Below are positions 1 through 5,269 of a stretch of DNA of 7,012 nt, piece by piece. Below the pieces are notes generated by a model that searched no databases, had not been told where the DNA came from, and saw only the letters and a program-made list of their open reading frames with translations. Numbering within the stretch: the stretch's first letter is position 1; every line of letters starts with the position of its first letter. A program made the position numbers and the translations under genes. Source of the DNA: CAYPOY01 sp964412395 (GTDB lineage: Bacteria; Chloroflexota; Anaerolineae; B4-G1); NCBI GenBank assembly GCA_964412395.1, contig CAYPOY010000283.1, positions 1-7,012 on the forward strand. Direction: 5' to 3'.

Positions 1-2
1 TG

Positions 3-356
3 CTACAATTTCAACCCAGATATGGGGGTCGAATACAAATGGATAAAGTCGAGTTCTTGTCGGCTGGCCTCATCCAGGCTACTGCGCAGGCAACCCCGCG
101 CCTCGCCTCCAAAGACGGCATCGAAGAGGCGACCGCCGAAGGACTTGGCCGCCTCCATCTCCGGCGACTCCAGGCGGCGCACACCCCGGCGAGTGCGGCC
201 AACGCGCAGCAAAAAGTTCTCCAGTTCCAGTTCCGAGAAAGGCAGGCTGAAATCGGCGCTGGCCTGGCCAGCCGGGGAGCTCAAGACCCGCGCCGTGTAC
301 CCTGCTTCGGCGCGTTCGATCAGCAGATCAAAGTCCAGATACCTGATCTCAGCCAT
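3..356 (-). pseudogene. CHAT-type protein, N-terminal fragment
   Basis: The 117-residue product resembles the N-terminal region found ahead of caspase-like CHAT domains in many Chloroflexota and cyanobacterial proteins: YTARVLSSPAGQAS, then LPFSELELENFLLRVG, then ESPEMEAAKSFGGRLFDAVF and CLRSSLDEA. Full proteins are many hundreds of residues long, and the next segment normally reads as a hydrophobic strand (like GLRIRLRL) before the His/Cys protease-like domain. Here the similarity ends at about residue 99 (EASRQ); an unrelated tail of about 18 residues (ELDFIHLYSTP...) follows and a TAG stops it at 3-5. The catalytic His and Cys are therefore absent. The start is convincing: a GGGAGG Shine-Dalgarno sits just upstream of the ATG at 356. 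It is probably the stub of a disrupted gene. It lies 248 bp downstream of the membrane protein on the same strand. The family call rests on remembered motifs. Confidence 0.55.
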
Positions 357-604
357 ATTCGCCTCCCTTCACTACTGCCCAGCCGAGCCTCAGAACATGT
401 CTGAAAATCCAAGATTGAGCGATTGAGCGTTCGTAGTAACGACTTCAGTCGTTTCCCGACCACACTAGCTCATTTCCCCCCCCCGCAGTCAGGAAGCACA
501 GGAGAACCACCCCAGCAGCGTCTAACTGATCGCGCTGGGCGTGGGCGAAGAAGGTCTTGCCGTGGCCCAGAGCCTACGGCACACCCACCGACAGAGTACT
601 GGCC
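357..604. other. intergenic stretch, no gene
   Basis: 248 bp between the CHAT fragment and the membrane protein. It holds a direct duplication of an 8-bp unit (gattgagc, about 413-428), a short palindromic motif at 438-453 and a run of nine C at 476-484. On the minus strand around 545-575 a short frame reads GHGKTFFAHA, vaguely like a Walker A context, but it is too short and too interrupted to call. No convincing promoter was seen. Confidence 0.5.
438..453. repeat. short palindromic motif
   Basis: The bases AACGACTTCAGTCGTT form an interrupted palindrome, AACGACT paired with AGTCGTT around a TC centre. It is preceded by GTTCGTAGT. I recall similar CGTAGTAACGACTTCAGTCGTT units as dispersed intergenic repeats in environmental Chloroflexota-type genomes, but this cannot be confirmed from one copy. 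Confidence 0.4.
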
Positions 605-1132
605 TTACCCAGTGATGCGTTTGGCGCGGGCCAGCGCGGTTAAAAGTTCCAGGCGCGCGTCCTCGACAGGTATACCGCTTTCGTCCACTCCAAGTATGCC
701 AGGCGCTGGCGCCGGCATCTGAGAGAGCACCTGCTCAGCCGCCCGGCTGACCTCGCTCAGGGTGGACACAGCTTCTTCCGCCTCGGCCCTGGCCGCTTGA
801 GCCGCCGCATCAGCGACGTTGCGTGCCTCGGTCGCCTGTTGCGCGCCGAGCGAGGCACTCTGGGCCGTCGCCTCGGCGCTTTCGGCGCGCGCCTCGGTGC
901 TGACCTTGTTGAAGTAGTAGCCGATGACGACACCAAGCAACGGGTTGATGAGCAACAGCAGGTCCTTTACGCGCGAAAACTGGTCGTCGGATGAATCAAC
1001 GTACCCCAGGGCCACGATCATCATCACGATTGTACTCAGGATGACGATCACGGCAATAAACGCTGTCACGTACTCCCTGAAGCGCCGCAGGGCAGAACCG
1101 GTTCTAACGTCAAGAGATGGTTGTTCGGACAT
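605..1132 (-). CDS. coiled-coil membrane protein, hypothetical
   Basis: The 175-residue protein has no family that I recognise. Its architecture is clear. A short polar N-terminus is followed by a strong transmembrane helix at about residues 22-44 (VTAFIAVIVILSTIVMMIVA). A polar loop of about 15 residues comes next, then a second helix at about 58-74 (LLLLINPLLGVVIGYYF). A long Ala/Glu/Arg-rich helix at about 76-140 (STEARAESAEATAQSA..., ending near VLSQMP) is probably a coiled coil. A Pro-rich hinge (PAPAPG) and a short C-terminal helix end it. Both tails probably face the same side, as a two-helix hairpin with a large cytoplasmic coil. The ATG at 1132 is preceded by an AAAGGAT ribosome-binding site. 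It looks intact, unlike most neighbours. It might share a transcript with the CHAT fragment downstream. Function unknown. Confidence 0.75.
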   Translation of the reverse strand: MSEQPSLDVRTGSALRRFREYVTAFIAVIVILSTIVMMIVALGYVDSSDDQFSRVKDLLLLINPLLGVVIGYYFNKVSTEARAESAEATAQSASLGAQQATEARNVADAAAQAARAEAEEAVSTLSEVSRAAEQVLSQMPAPAPGILGVDESGIPVEDARLELLTALARAKRITG

Positions 1133-1237
1133 TGGGCTATCCTTTCTATGTTCTATGTAGATCCATGGAGGCCAGTCATGCTACTTGCACGCCGGGCACA
1201 ATTTGCGTGTCGCCATTTCCAACACGAACATCTGGCG

Positions 1238-1678
1238 TTATACTCTAATGAAAACGATCCCCGAGATCTGCCCCATAAACAAAAGCAGACCGTTTGACGT
1301 ACCTTCCGGTGCTGGATAGGCAACTTCGGCGCCATACTGGAATCCGACCGGGCCTGCGCTTAGCAAGAAGAAACCCAAGACAAAGGCTGATGCGAACAGG
1401 AGCCAGTAGCTTGTGGCATACGTGATGCCGACAAGCCCCAGAATCGCACCGGCCAAGGCCAAGACCATGAATGGAGTCCTCTTCCAACAACGGTCAGAGA
1501 GCGTTGGTATGACCAGGGCGCCAATAATGCCACCTCCGATCATCAGGCCTCCGGTGATTCCGGCCTGGGTGATCGAGAACCCTCTTGGCCTTACGATGTC
1601 CTCGATCCACATTGTCACCCCATTGAATACCCCCAGACCCACGAAGAAAAGGACCTTAAGAACATAGTCGTAGTGTAC
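1238..1678 (-). pseudogene. MFS transporter fragment
   Basis: The frame is open from the edge of the N gap (VHYDYVLKVLFF...) to a TAA at 1238-1240, about 146 residues. The sequence GLGVFNGVTMWIEDIVRPRG, then a glycine-rich helix GGLMIGGGIIGALVIPTLSD with a loop D-R-C-W-K-R, then AYPAPEGTSNGLLLFMGQISG, is typical of the C-terminal half of major facilitator permeases and most like the FLVCR/DIRC2-type group. About four membrane helices remain. Loops and helices normally continue after GQISGIVFI, but a stop follows two codons later, so the last one or two helices are missing. A start at the GTG at 1642 would fall inside a helix and is not credible. The N-terminal half is not seen: upstream of the gap the sequence is unrelated and contains stops. 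The fragment is therefore broken at both ends. Substrate unknown. Confidence 0.7.
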
Positions 1679-1833
1679 NNNNNNNNNNNNNNNNNNNNNN
1701 NNNNNNNNNNNNNNNNNNNNNNNNNNNNNNNNNNNNNNNNNNNNNNNNNNNNNNNNNNNNNNNNNNNNNNNNNNNNNNTGCTGCTTGGCCAGGCAGCAAA
1801 GACGTGCTCGTCACTCAGTTCCCACTTCATCCT
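1649..1833. repeat. 85-bp direct repeat, copy 1 (split by N gap)
   Basis: Bases 1649-1678 (30 bp) and 1779-1833 (55 bp) are identical to the continuous 85 bp at 3836-3920. The match stops abruptly at both outer edges (a versus g before it, g versus c after it). The first 30 bp are part of the MFS reading frame. The 100 N sit between two bases that are adjacent in the other copy, with no base lost or duplicated. So the gap either holds an insertion at this exact point or is a placeholder of true length zero. Confidence 0.9.
1679..1778. other. assembly gap, 100 N
   Basis: Exactly 100 undetermined bases, the usual placeholder for a gap of unknown length. It interrupts the first copy of the 85-bp repeat and the 5' side of the MFS fragment. 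Reading frames running through it should be disregarded. Confidence 0.98.
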
Positions 1834-1945
1834 GAACCAGCCGGTACAGCTTGAGCCGGTGAAAGTGACGACGACGCTTTTCCCAGGGCGGCTGGATTGA
1901 TACGCCTGCTCGAACTCCAATGCTCGTATGCGCCTTTCGCCTTTC
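1834..1945. other. short spacer, no gene
   Basis: Between the repeat and the first attC-like core on the minus strand. An open frame exists on the minus strand but it continues through the palindromic attC-like region and the N run, so it is probably not coding. It contains a small tandem duplication gcctttcgcctttc (1932-1945). Confidence 0.4.
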
Positions 1946-1952
1946 GTCCAAC
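1939..1952. repeat. 14-bp terminal inverted repeat, left
   Basis: gcctttcgtccaac is the perfect reverse complement of 2930-2943. The two bound a 1005-bp unit holding the toxin-antitoxin operon. The inner seven bases are also the R' core of the attC-like site, so the repeat may simply reflect shared core sites plus flanking bases rather than transposon ends. Confidence 0.6.
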
Positions 1953-2075
1953 GGATGGAAGCCGAGCCGCCGCCGGGTGAAACGACGTGCCCAATAATTG
2001 AAAACGCGACACACAAGCAAGACCTGCAACAAAACGATGCCCGATTAGGCGGTCGGCTCCAGCGACGGGTTAGGC
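1946..2075 (-). other. attC-like recombination site downstream of antitoxin
   Basis: Read on the minus strand it begins GCCTAAC (2075-2069, fits RYYYAAC) and ends GTTGGAC (1952-1946, fits GTTRRRY). Next to the first core lies TGGAGCCGACCGCC. Next to the last core, read in reverse complement, lies TGGAAGCCGAGCCGCC. These pair with two bulged bases, the kind of asymmetric imperfect stem that attC sites form. Total length of 130 bp is within the known range. The antitoxin stop codon TAA lies inside the first core, as is usual for cassette genes. The central part (about 1972-2045) shows no clear stem. The call is an inference from layout. Confidence 0.5.
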
Positions 2076-2327
2076 GGCGGCTGAATCAGCTTGGGCCGCC
2101 GATTCATAACCCATCCTTCTTCCTTCTTGGATGAATTGCACTATTTCGGCTGCCGTAATGCCCAACTCCAGGCCTTCCACATCCAATGGAGACCCTACCC
2201 TCCGCTCTGGCTTGATGACAAAGGCCTGACCATCTTTGCGCTTTATCTTGACTCCGCCCTCTCTCACCGCCTGTTCCAGCAGTGTGGCTAGCTTCTGCCT
2301 CGCTTCTGAATAGGTATACACAATCAT
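2070..2327 (-). CDS. Phd/YefM-like antitoxin
   Basis: The 85-residue protein begins MIVYTYSEARQKLATLLEQA, the typical N-terminus of the Phd/YefM DNA-binding fold, followed by a short basic strand segment (GGVKIKRKDGQAFVIKPE). In known systems this domain dimerises, binds the operator, and the C-terminal tail neutralises the toxin. Here the tail (about 50-85) contains LELGITAAEIVQFIQEGRRMG. The gene overlaps the end of the toxin gene by four bases (ATGA at 2324-2327), so the two are translationally coupled, with a GAGGTGG ribosome site inside the toxin's last codons. The order is toxin first, the reverse of most vapBC operons. Its stop codon sits inside the attC-like core at 2069-2075, and the last residues (ADSAAA) are alanine-rich. 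Intact. Confidence 0.8.
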   Translation of the reverse strand: MIVYTYSEARQKLATLLEQAVREGGVKIKRKDGQAFVIKPERRVGSPLDVEGLELGITAAEIVQFIQEGRRMGYESAAQADSAAA

Positions 2328-2722
2328 TTGACCACCTCAATCACTCTTGCCCCCATCTCCTTGGCTGCCATCATCAGATTTCGGTCCAAGGAGATCAGCG
2401 GCGTTTTGTATTTCACGGCACATCTTATCAGATACGCATCATACGCATAGATACCCCGTGCATCCGCTATCTTCAGCGTCTCTTCCAACTCCACTTCCAC
2501 AAACCTGAAAGGTATTTGTCGGTATATCTGGACTGCCTGTATCGCCTGCTCTACCGTTATCCGCCCCCGCTTCAGCATCGCTGAAAGAGCATTGCCAGTT
2601 TCCCAATGCACCGACTGTGGGACAATAAGATCTGCTCCTGTCGTCAACTCAATCAGAGTTTCCTTCACCGGTTCATTGGCGATGACTGCAATGATGATGG
2701 AGGTATCCACAACAATATCCAT
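2324..2722 (-). CDS. PIN-domain (VapC-like) toxin
   Basis: A 132-residue PIN-domain protein, the usual size for VapC-type ribonuclease toxins, which cleave RNA using Mg2+/Mn2+ held by acidic residues. Counting from the ATG at 2722, the expected acids are present: D6 in VVDTSIIIAVI, E41 in SVHWETGNALS, D95 in YAYDAYLI and D113 in LISLDRNL. So the active site appears complete. An upstream GTG at 2728 would add two residues. ATG is preferred because the GAGGGAG Shine-Dalgarno (2734-2728) ends five bases before it, whereas it would overlap the GTG. The toxin is the first gene of the pair and is followed by a Phd-like antitoxin with a four-base overlap. A near-consensus promoter and a palindrome lie directly upstream. 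The RNA target cannot be told from sequence. Confidence 0.85.
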   Translation of the reverse strand: MDIVVDTSIIIAVIANEPVKETLIELTTGADLIVPQSVHWETGNALSAMLKRGRITVEQAIQAVQIYRQIPFRFVEVELEETLKIADARGIYAYDAYLIRCAVKYKTPLISLDRNLMMAAKEMGARVIEVVK

Positions 2723-2748
2723 GCTCACTCCCTCGAATAGAATTCAGA

Positions 2749-2762
2749 TGTACAATTGTACA
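2749..2762. promoter_or_regulatory. palindromic operator of the toxin-antitoxin operon
   Basis: TGTACAATTGTACA is a perfect 14-bp palindrome between the predicted promoter and the toxin start. It overlaps the expected transcription start, about 2761. Antitoxins of this class repress their own operon by binding such palindromes, so this is the likely autoregulatory site. The binding itself is inferred. Confidence 0.6.
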
Positions 2763-2767
2763 CCTTG

Positions 2768-2796
2768 ATTGTAGCATATTTGTCCACTTTGTGCAA
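2768..2796 (-). promoter_or_regulatory. sigma-70-type promoter for the toxin-antitoxin operon
   Basis: On the minus strand TTGCAC (2796-2791) is followed after exactly 17 bases by TACAAT (2773-2768), with TG one base upstream of the -10 (extended -10). Both boxes are close to consensus and the spacing is optimal. The predicted start lies about 2761, roughly 40 bases upstream of the toxin ATG. A dedicated promoter is usual for toxin-antitoxin cassettes. Confidence 0.7.
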
Positions 2797-2819
2797 ACCG
2801 CGTGCTTGAAACCGCGTGC
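2795..2819. repeat. short direct repeat upstream of promoter
   Basis: aaaccgcgtgc occurs at 2795-2805 and again at 2809-2819, separated by three bases, immediately upstream of the -35 box on the minus strand. It may be accidental or part of a regulatory site. Confidence 0.4.
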
Positions 2820-2860
2820 AAACGATCAAGCTCAGCGGTGCACACCCCGCATGTGTGCGT

Positions 2861-2936
2861 AACCAACCTCGCCTGTCAGCACTCTGAATAGCGTGGTTCG
2901 TCCTCCCTCGTGCGTCCGCTGCAGCGATGGTTGGAC
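2861..2936 (-). other. attC-like recombination site upstream of the toxin
   Basis: On the minus strand GTCCAAC (2936-2930, fits RYYYAAC) is followed by CATCGCTGCAGCGGACG. This is strikingly like the start of the other site, which reads CCGTCGCTGGAGCCGACC after its core. The far end reads GTGCTGACAGGCGAG then GTTGGTT (2867-2861), whose sixth base departs from GTTRRRY. The two arms pair imperfectly with unpaired bases: CAACCATCGCTGCAGC against CAACCTCGCCTGTCAGC. Length is 76 bp. If real, cassette recombination here would mark the 5' edge of the toxin-antitoxin cassette (about 2867 to 1952). Weaker than the downstream site because of the imperfect R' core. Confidence 0.4.
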
Positions 2937-2943
2937 GAAAGGC
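2930..2943. repeat. 14-bp terminal inverted repeat, right
   Basis: gttggacgaaaggc is the perfect reverse complement of 1939-1952. See the left copy. Seven bases extend outward beyond the attC-like core and are still identical, which integron cores alone do not predict. Confidence 0.6.
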
Positions 2944-3153
2944 CCCCTCTGCCCTATGGAGTTTCCACCCCTCGCCCTACCCTGGCAACCGGCCTACGCG
3001 CGCGGTCAGTGGGCCAATCGAGGCATCTGTCTTGAGGTTTCATCATCGTAGAACGGGTCATTTCTCTGCCCAAAACCTCTACCTTTGGCCCATTTTCGGC
3101 CTCCAGGCGCACGCCCCCCTTCCCGCGAACGGGCTCTCCTCTCAGCCTCCCCG
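2944..3153. other. non-coding region 3' of transposase remnant
   Basis: About 210 GC-rich bases between the inverted repeat and the stop of the transposase remnant. No gene is credible in either direction. It probably includes the 3' flank of the IS91-type element. A small cccg-cgaa-cggg hairpin occurs at about 3124-3135. IS91-family elements carry a conserved terminal hairpin, but I cannot assign it here. Confidence 0.4.
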
Positions 3154-3852
3154 TCATCCGACCACCTGCCCTCGGGTCGGTATCCCCAGGACGGATAGGA
3201 TCACCGACTTGGTGGGAGACACAGGCTCAAAGTCTCTGTAGCGGAACATTCTTCCCTGCTCACAAAAGGGGCACAGACGCGGGTCCTGGCCCAGGAACGA
3301 CTCCACCCACTCGCTCATCACCAACCTGGGGGGCTCGGGCAGCTCTGCCCGAAGACCGAGCAAAGTTCGAGATCGTTCCAGCGCACTCCGCTTGCTAATG
3401 TGATGGAGACCATAATGACGGATGCGGACGAAGCGGCTGGGCAGGACGTGGAGCAAGAAATGGGGAACAGAAACCCCTTCTTGCACGGCTGCCAGCGTTC
3501 CCCTTCCCCCGTCTGCTGCAACGCCCCCCCCAGTGACGATGCAGTGCAGATGGATGTGCTCGCTCATATCCTGTCCCCAGGTGTGGAGCACTACTGTGAA
3601 GCCGATCTCCCCGCCCAGGTACTTTCTGGCATAAGCCTTCAACGTCTTCGCCGCCGTGCGAAACAGCAGGTTGTAGATCTCCCGTTTGTTGACCTGTGCC
3701 AGAGCGTTGATGGCGTGGTCGGTGGTAAAGACCACGTGGAAGCAGGGGATGGGCAAGAGCTTCACCTCTTGCCGAGCCAGCCACTGCGCCTTGTCAAACG
3801 CCCCACACTTGGGTTTGGTTGTTCCGACCTCGATGAAGGACCTTAAGAACAT
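3154..3852 (-). pseudogene. IS91-family transposase remnant (HUH, Y1 type)
   Basis: The segment WLARQEVKLLPIPCFHVVFTTDH, then YLGGEIGFTVVLHTWGQDMSEHIHLHCIVTGGG, is diagnostic of IS91-type rolling-circle transposases; HIHLH at residues 99-103 is the metal-binding HUH motif. IS91 transposases are about 380-400 residues; this reading frame has 232. Three lesions are visible. The N-terminal zinc-ribbon region is lost before KCGAFDKAQW (residue 15); the first residues (MFLRSF) come from the 85-bp repeat. After ADGG (3506-3510) a fifth C in a C run shifts the frame: the expected GERWQPCKKGFLFPI is read in another frame. Right after it the sequence jumps to HFLLHVLPSRFVRIRHYGL, deleting about 130 residues, including the segment with the catalytic tyrosine (normally Y-L-x-R-Y-T-x-R-V-A). 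The jump restores the frame, so the frame stays open. A C-terminal CPFC motif remains. Not functional. Confidence 0.85.
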
Positions 3853-3920
3853 AGTCGTAGTGTACTGCTGCTTGGCCAGGCAGCAAAGACGTGCTCGTCA
3901 CTCAGTTCCCACTTCATCCT
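3836..3920. repeat. 85-bp direct repeat, copy 2 (continuous)
   Basis: Identical over 85 bp to 1649-1678 joined to 1779-1833. Its left edge abuts the 5' truncated end of the transposase remnant and supplies that frame's first residues. Its right edge meets a lower-GC region. On the minus strand, part of it can be read in the MFS frame (AAVHYDYVLKVL), so it looks like a copied piece of the MFS gene and its upstream sequence. Confidence 0.9.
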
Positions 3921-4236
3921 CTAGTTAGTAGACGGACAAGTATCTACCTAGTCCTCCAAATCGGTATATTAGATGGATACTCCTCTATCTAGCTCGCTGA
4001 TTGGAATTTTGGGTAGACATCCTTCCATATAATTTCCCTTCTGGATGTACCAGGCAGAGCTTTCGTCTGTCTAGTACACTTGCCATAACGAAACAAAGCA
4101 GGTAAAATGCGACGCGCACCAGGCTTGACATCAGTATACACTAATAGGCTCAAAAATGCAATGACCAGGGGGCAGAAAATGGAAAAACGTCCCAAAAAGC
4201 TATACTGGACGTCCAACGACAATTATAATCACCCAT
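3921..4236. other. low-GC stretch without recognisable gene
   Basis: About 44% G+C by count over 3921-4200, clearly lower than the flanking regions. A 77-residue frame on the minus strand (3989-4222) contains a hydrophobic segment (FCPLVIAFLSLLVYT) but has no family that I recognise and no good ribosome-binding site. Change in base composition and the abrupt edge at the repeat suggest DNA of another origin. Confidence 0.5.
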
Positions 4237-4605
4237 GTGTCCTTCCCCACCGTGGTCGTAAGCGACAACCGGTGCGTGGTGGGATATAAACCGGAGAAGC
4301 TCGAGGAGGCGCTGGGGCTACGAGCGAAGAAATCGTCATCCCTCCTGAGAAAGTTGACGCTCTCTGTCTTCGTTTGGACGGCGGTCTTTGAGCGCTCCAG
4401 GTGGAAGTACAGGCAGCGAGCCTACCGCTACGTCTACCTGGACGCCGGGCACATCGCCCAGAACGTCGCCCTGGGGGCGGTGGCCCTGGGCCTGGGCAGT
4501 TGCCAGATCGCGGCGCTCTACGACGACGAGGTGAACGGTTTGCTGGACGCGGATGGCGTAGACGAGAGCGCGATCTATATGACGGTCGTAGGGAAGCCAA
4601 AGTGA
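4237..4605 (+). pseudogene. SagB/ThcOx-type nitroreductase, C-terminal fragment
   Basis: From about residue 43 (position 4363) the product reads SVFVWTAVFERSRWKYRQRAYRYVYLDAGHIAQN, then ALGLGSCQIAALYDDEVNGLL, ending IYMTVVGKPK. This matches the C-terminal FMN-binding half of SagB/ThcOx-type dehydrogenases of the nitroreductase superfamily, enzymes that oxidise azoline rings in thiazole/oxazole-modified peptides or related substrates. The whole enzyme is usually 200-500 residues; only about 80 conserved residues remain. The first 42 residues do not resemble the family. The initial ATG lacks a convincing ribosome site, so the frame is most likely a 5'-truncated gene. The natural stop is kept. 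The methyltransferase gene follows 62 bp later on the same strand. Substrate cannot be inferred. Confidence 0.65.
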
Positions 4606-4667
4606 GTGAATGAGTAGTCAGGCGCAGGCCAGATACACCCAGAAGTATTATTGCAAGAGAGGATGAT

Positions 4668-5231
4668 ATGGAACCATCTTTCTACGTGCTATTGCCTTCT
4701 GCCTTCGGTACGTTCGGTCTTGTTTGGCAGGAAGCCGAGAAAGGACCGAGCGTTCAGCGAGTGTTTCTCCCCAGTGCACGGATGCCAGTGGAAGAGGTCG
4801 TTCGAGCGACGTTTTCTGATGCTCGTCCTTCGTCCTGTCCGGCAATTGCGGAACTCGGTGAGGGGATGCAACGCTTTCTCAGGGGTGAGGCCGTCGATTT
4901 CGGACTGGAACTCGTTGCCCTGGAGAGGTGCTCCAAATTCCAGGCGAGAGTGCTTCTAGCCGAGCGCGAGATTCCGCGAGGGTGGGTGAGCAGCTACGGG
5001 AGAATCGCGAGGGGGTTGGGGGTTTCTGGTGGTGGAAGGGCGGTAGGCAGAGCACTGGCACAGAATCCTTTTCCGATCATCATTCCGTGTCATCGAGTGG
5101 TCAGGTCGAATGGGGAGTTGGGAGGCTATCAGGGCGGGTTGGAGATGAAGCGAGCATTGCTCGATCTTGAGGGAGTGAAATTCACGAGGGGAGGGAAGGT
5201 GGTGATGAAGAGGGTGTTCTCGCTTTTGTAG
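4668..5231 (+). CDS. methylated-DNA--protein-cysteine S-methyltransferase
   Basis: The 187-residue protein is an Ogt/AGT-type suicide repair protein that transfers the methyl group from O6-methylguanine (and to some extent O4-methylthymine) to its own cysteine. The C-terminal ATase domain is complete. The DNA-binding helix-turn-helix region is GWVSSYGRIARGLG (106-119), followed by an arginine-containing stretch RAVGRALAQNP (124-134) that supplies the arginine finger. The active site is I-I-P-C-H-R-V with Cys141 (codon at 5088-5090). The substrate-pocket segment is NGELGGYQGGLEMKRALLDLEG (148-169). The N-terminal 90 residues form the less conserved ribonuclease-H-like domain. Length is typical. 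The ATG at 4668 has a GAGAGGA ribosome site four to five bases upstream. It looks intact and is the best-supported gene here. It follows the SagB fragment but no functional link is evident. Confidence 0.9.
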   Translation: MEPSFYVLLPSAFGTFGLVWQEAEKGPSVQRVFLPSARMPVEEVVRATFSDARPSSCPAIAELGEGMQRFLRGEAVDFGLELVALERCSKFQARVLLAEREIPRGWVSSYGRIARGLGVSGGGRAVGRALAQNPFPIIIPCHRVVRSNGELGGYQGGLEMKRALLDLEGVKFTRGGKVVMKRVFSLL

Positions 5232-5269
5232 CGTGACACGCAACACGTTTCACGAGAGGAGACCAATCA

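Noticed and set aside
22..426. 134-residue plus-strand frame, antisense to the CHAT fragment
   Set aside because: Arginine/serine-rich shadow of the minus-strand gene, which has family similarity and a good ribosome site.
540..600. Minus-strand frame with GHGKTFFAHA, like a Walker A motif or IstB/transposase helper
   Set aside because: Too short, interrupted by stops, and the motif departs from GxxxxGK[ST].
510..600. Possible third attC start, GTCTAAC at about 519-525
   Set aside because: The arm after the core does not match the other two sites and no GTTRRRY partner was found within a suitable distance.
1615..2016. Minus-strand open frame of 133 residues spanning the gap
   Set aside because: It runs through 100 undetermined bases, crosses the imperfect palindrome and uses a frame different from the MFS frame; no protein family is recognised.
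3989..4222. 77-residue minus-strand frame with a hydrophobic helix
   Set aside because: No ribosome-binding site or family; lies in a low-GC non-coding stretch and could be chance.
4288..4380. Plus-strand frame reading SEEIVIPPEKVDALCLRLDGGL
   Set aside because: Protein-like in appearance, but only about 30 codons, without start or recognisable family, overlapping the SagB fragment frame.
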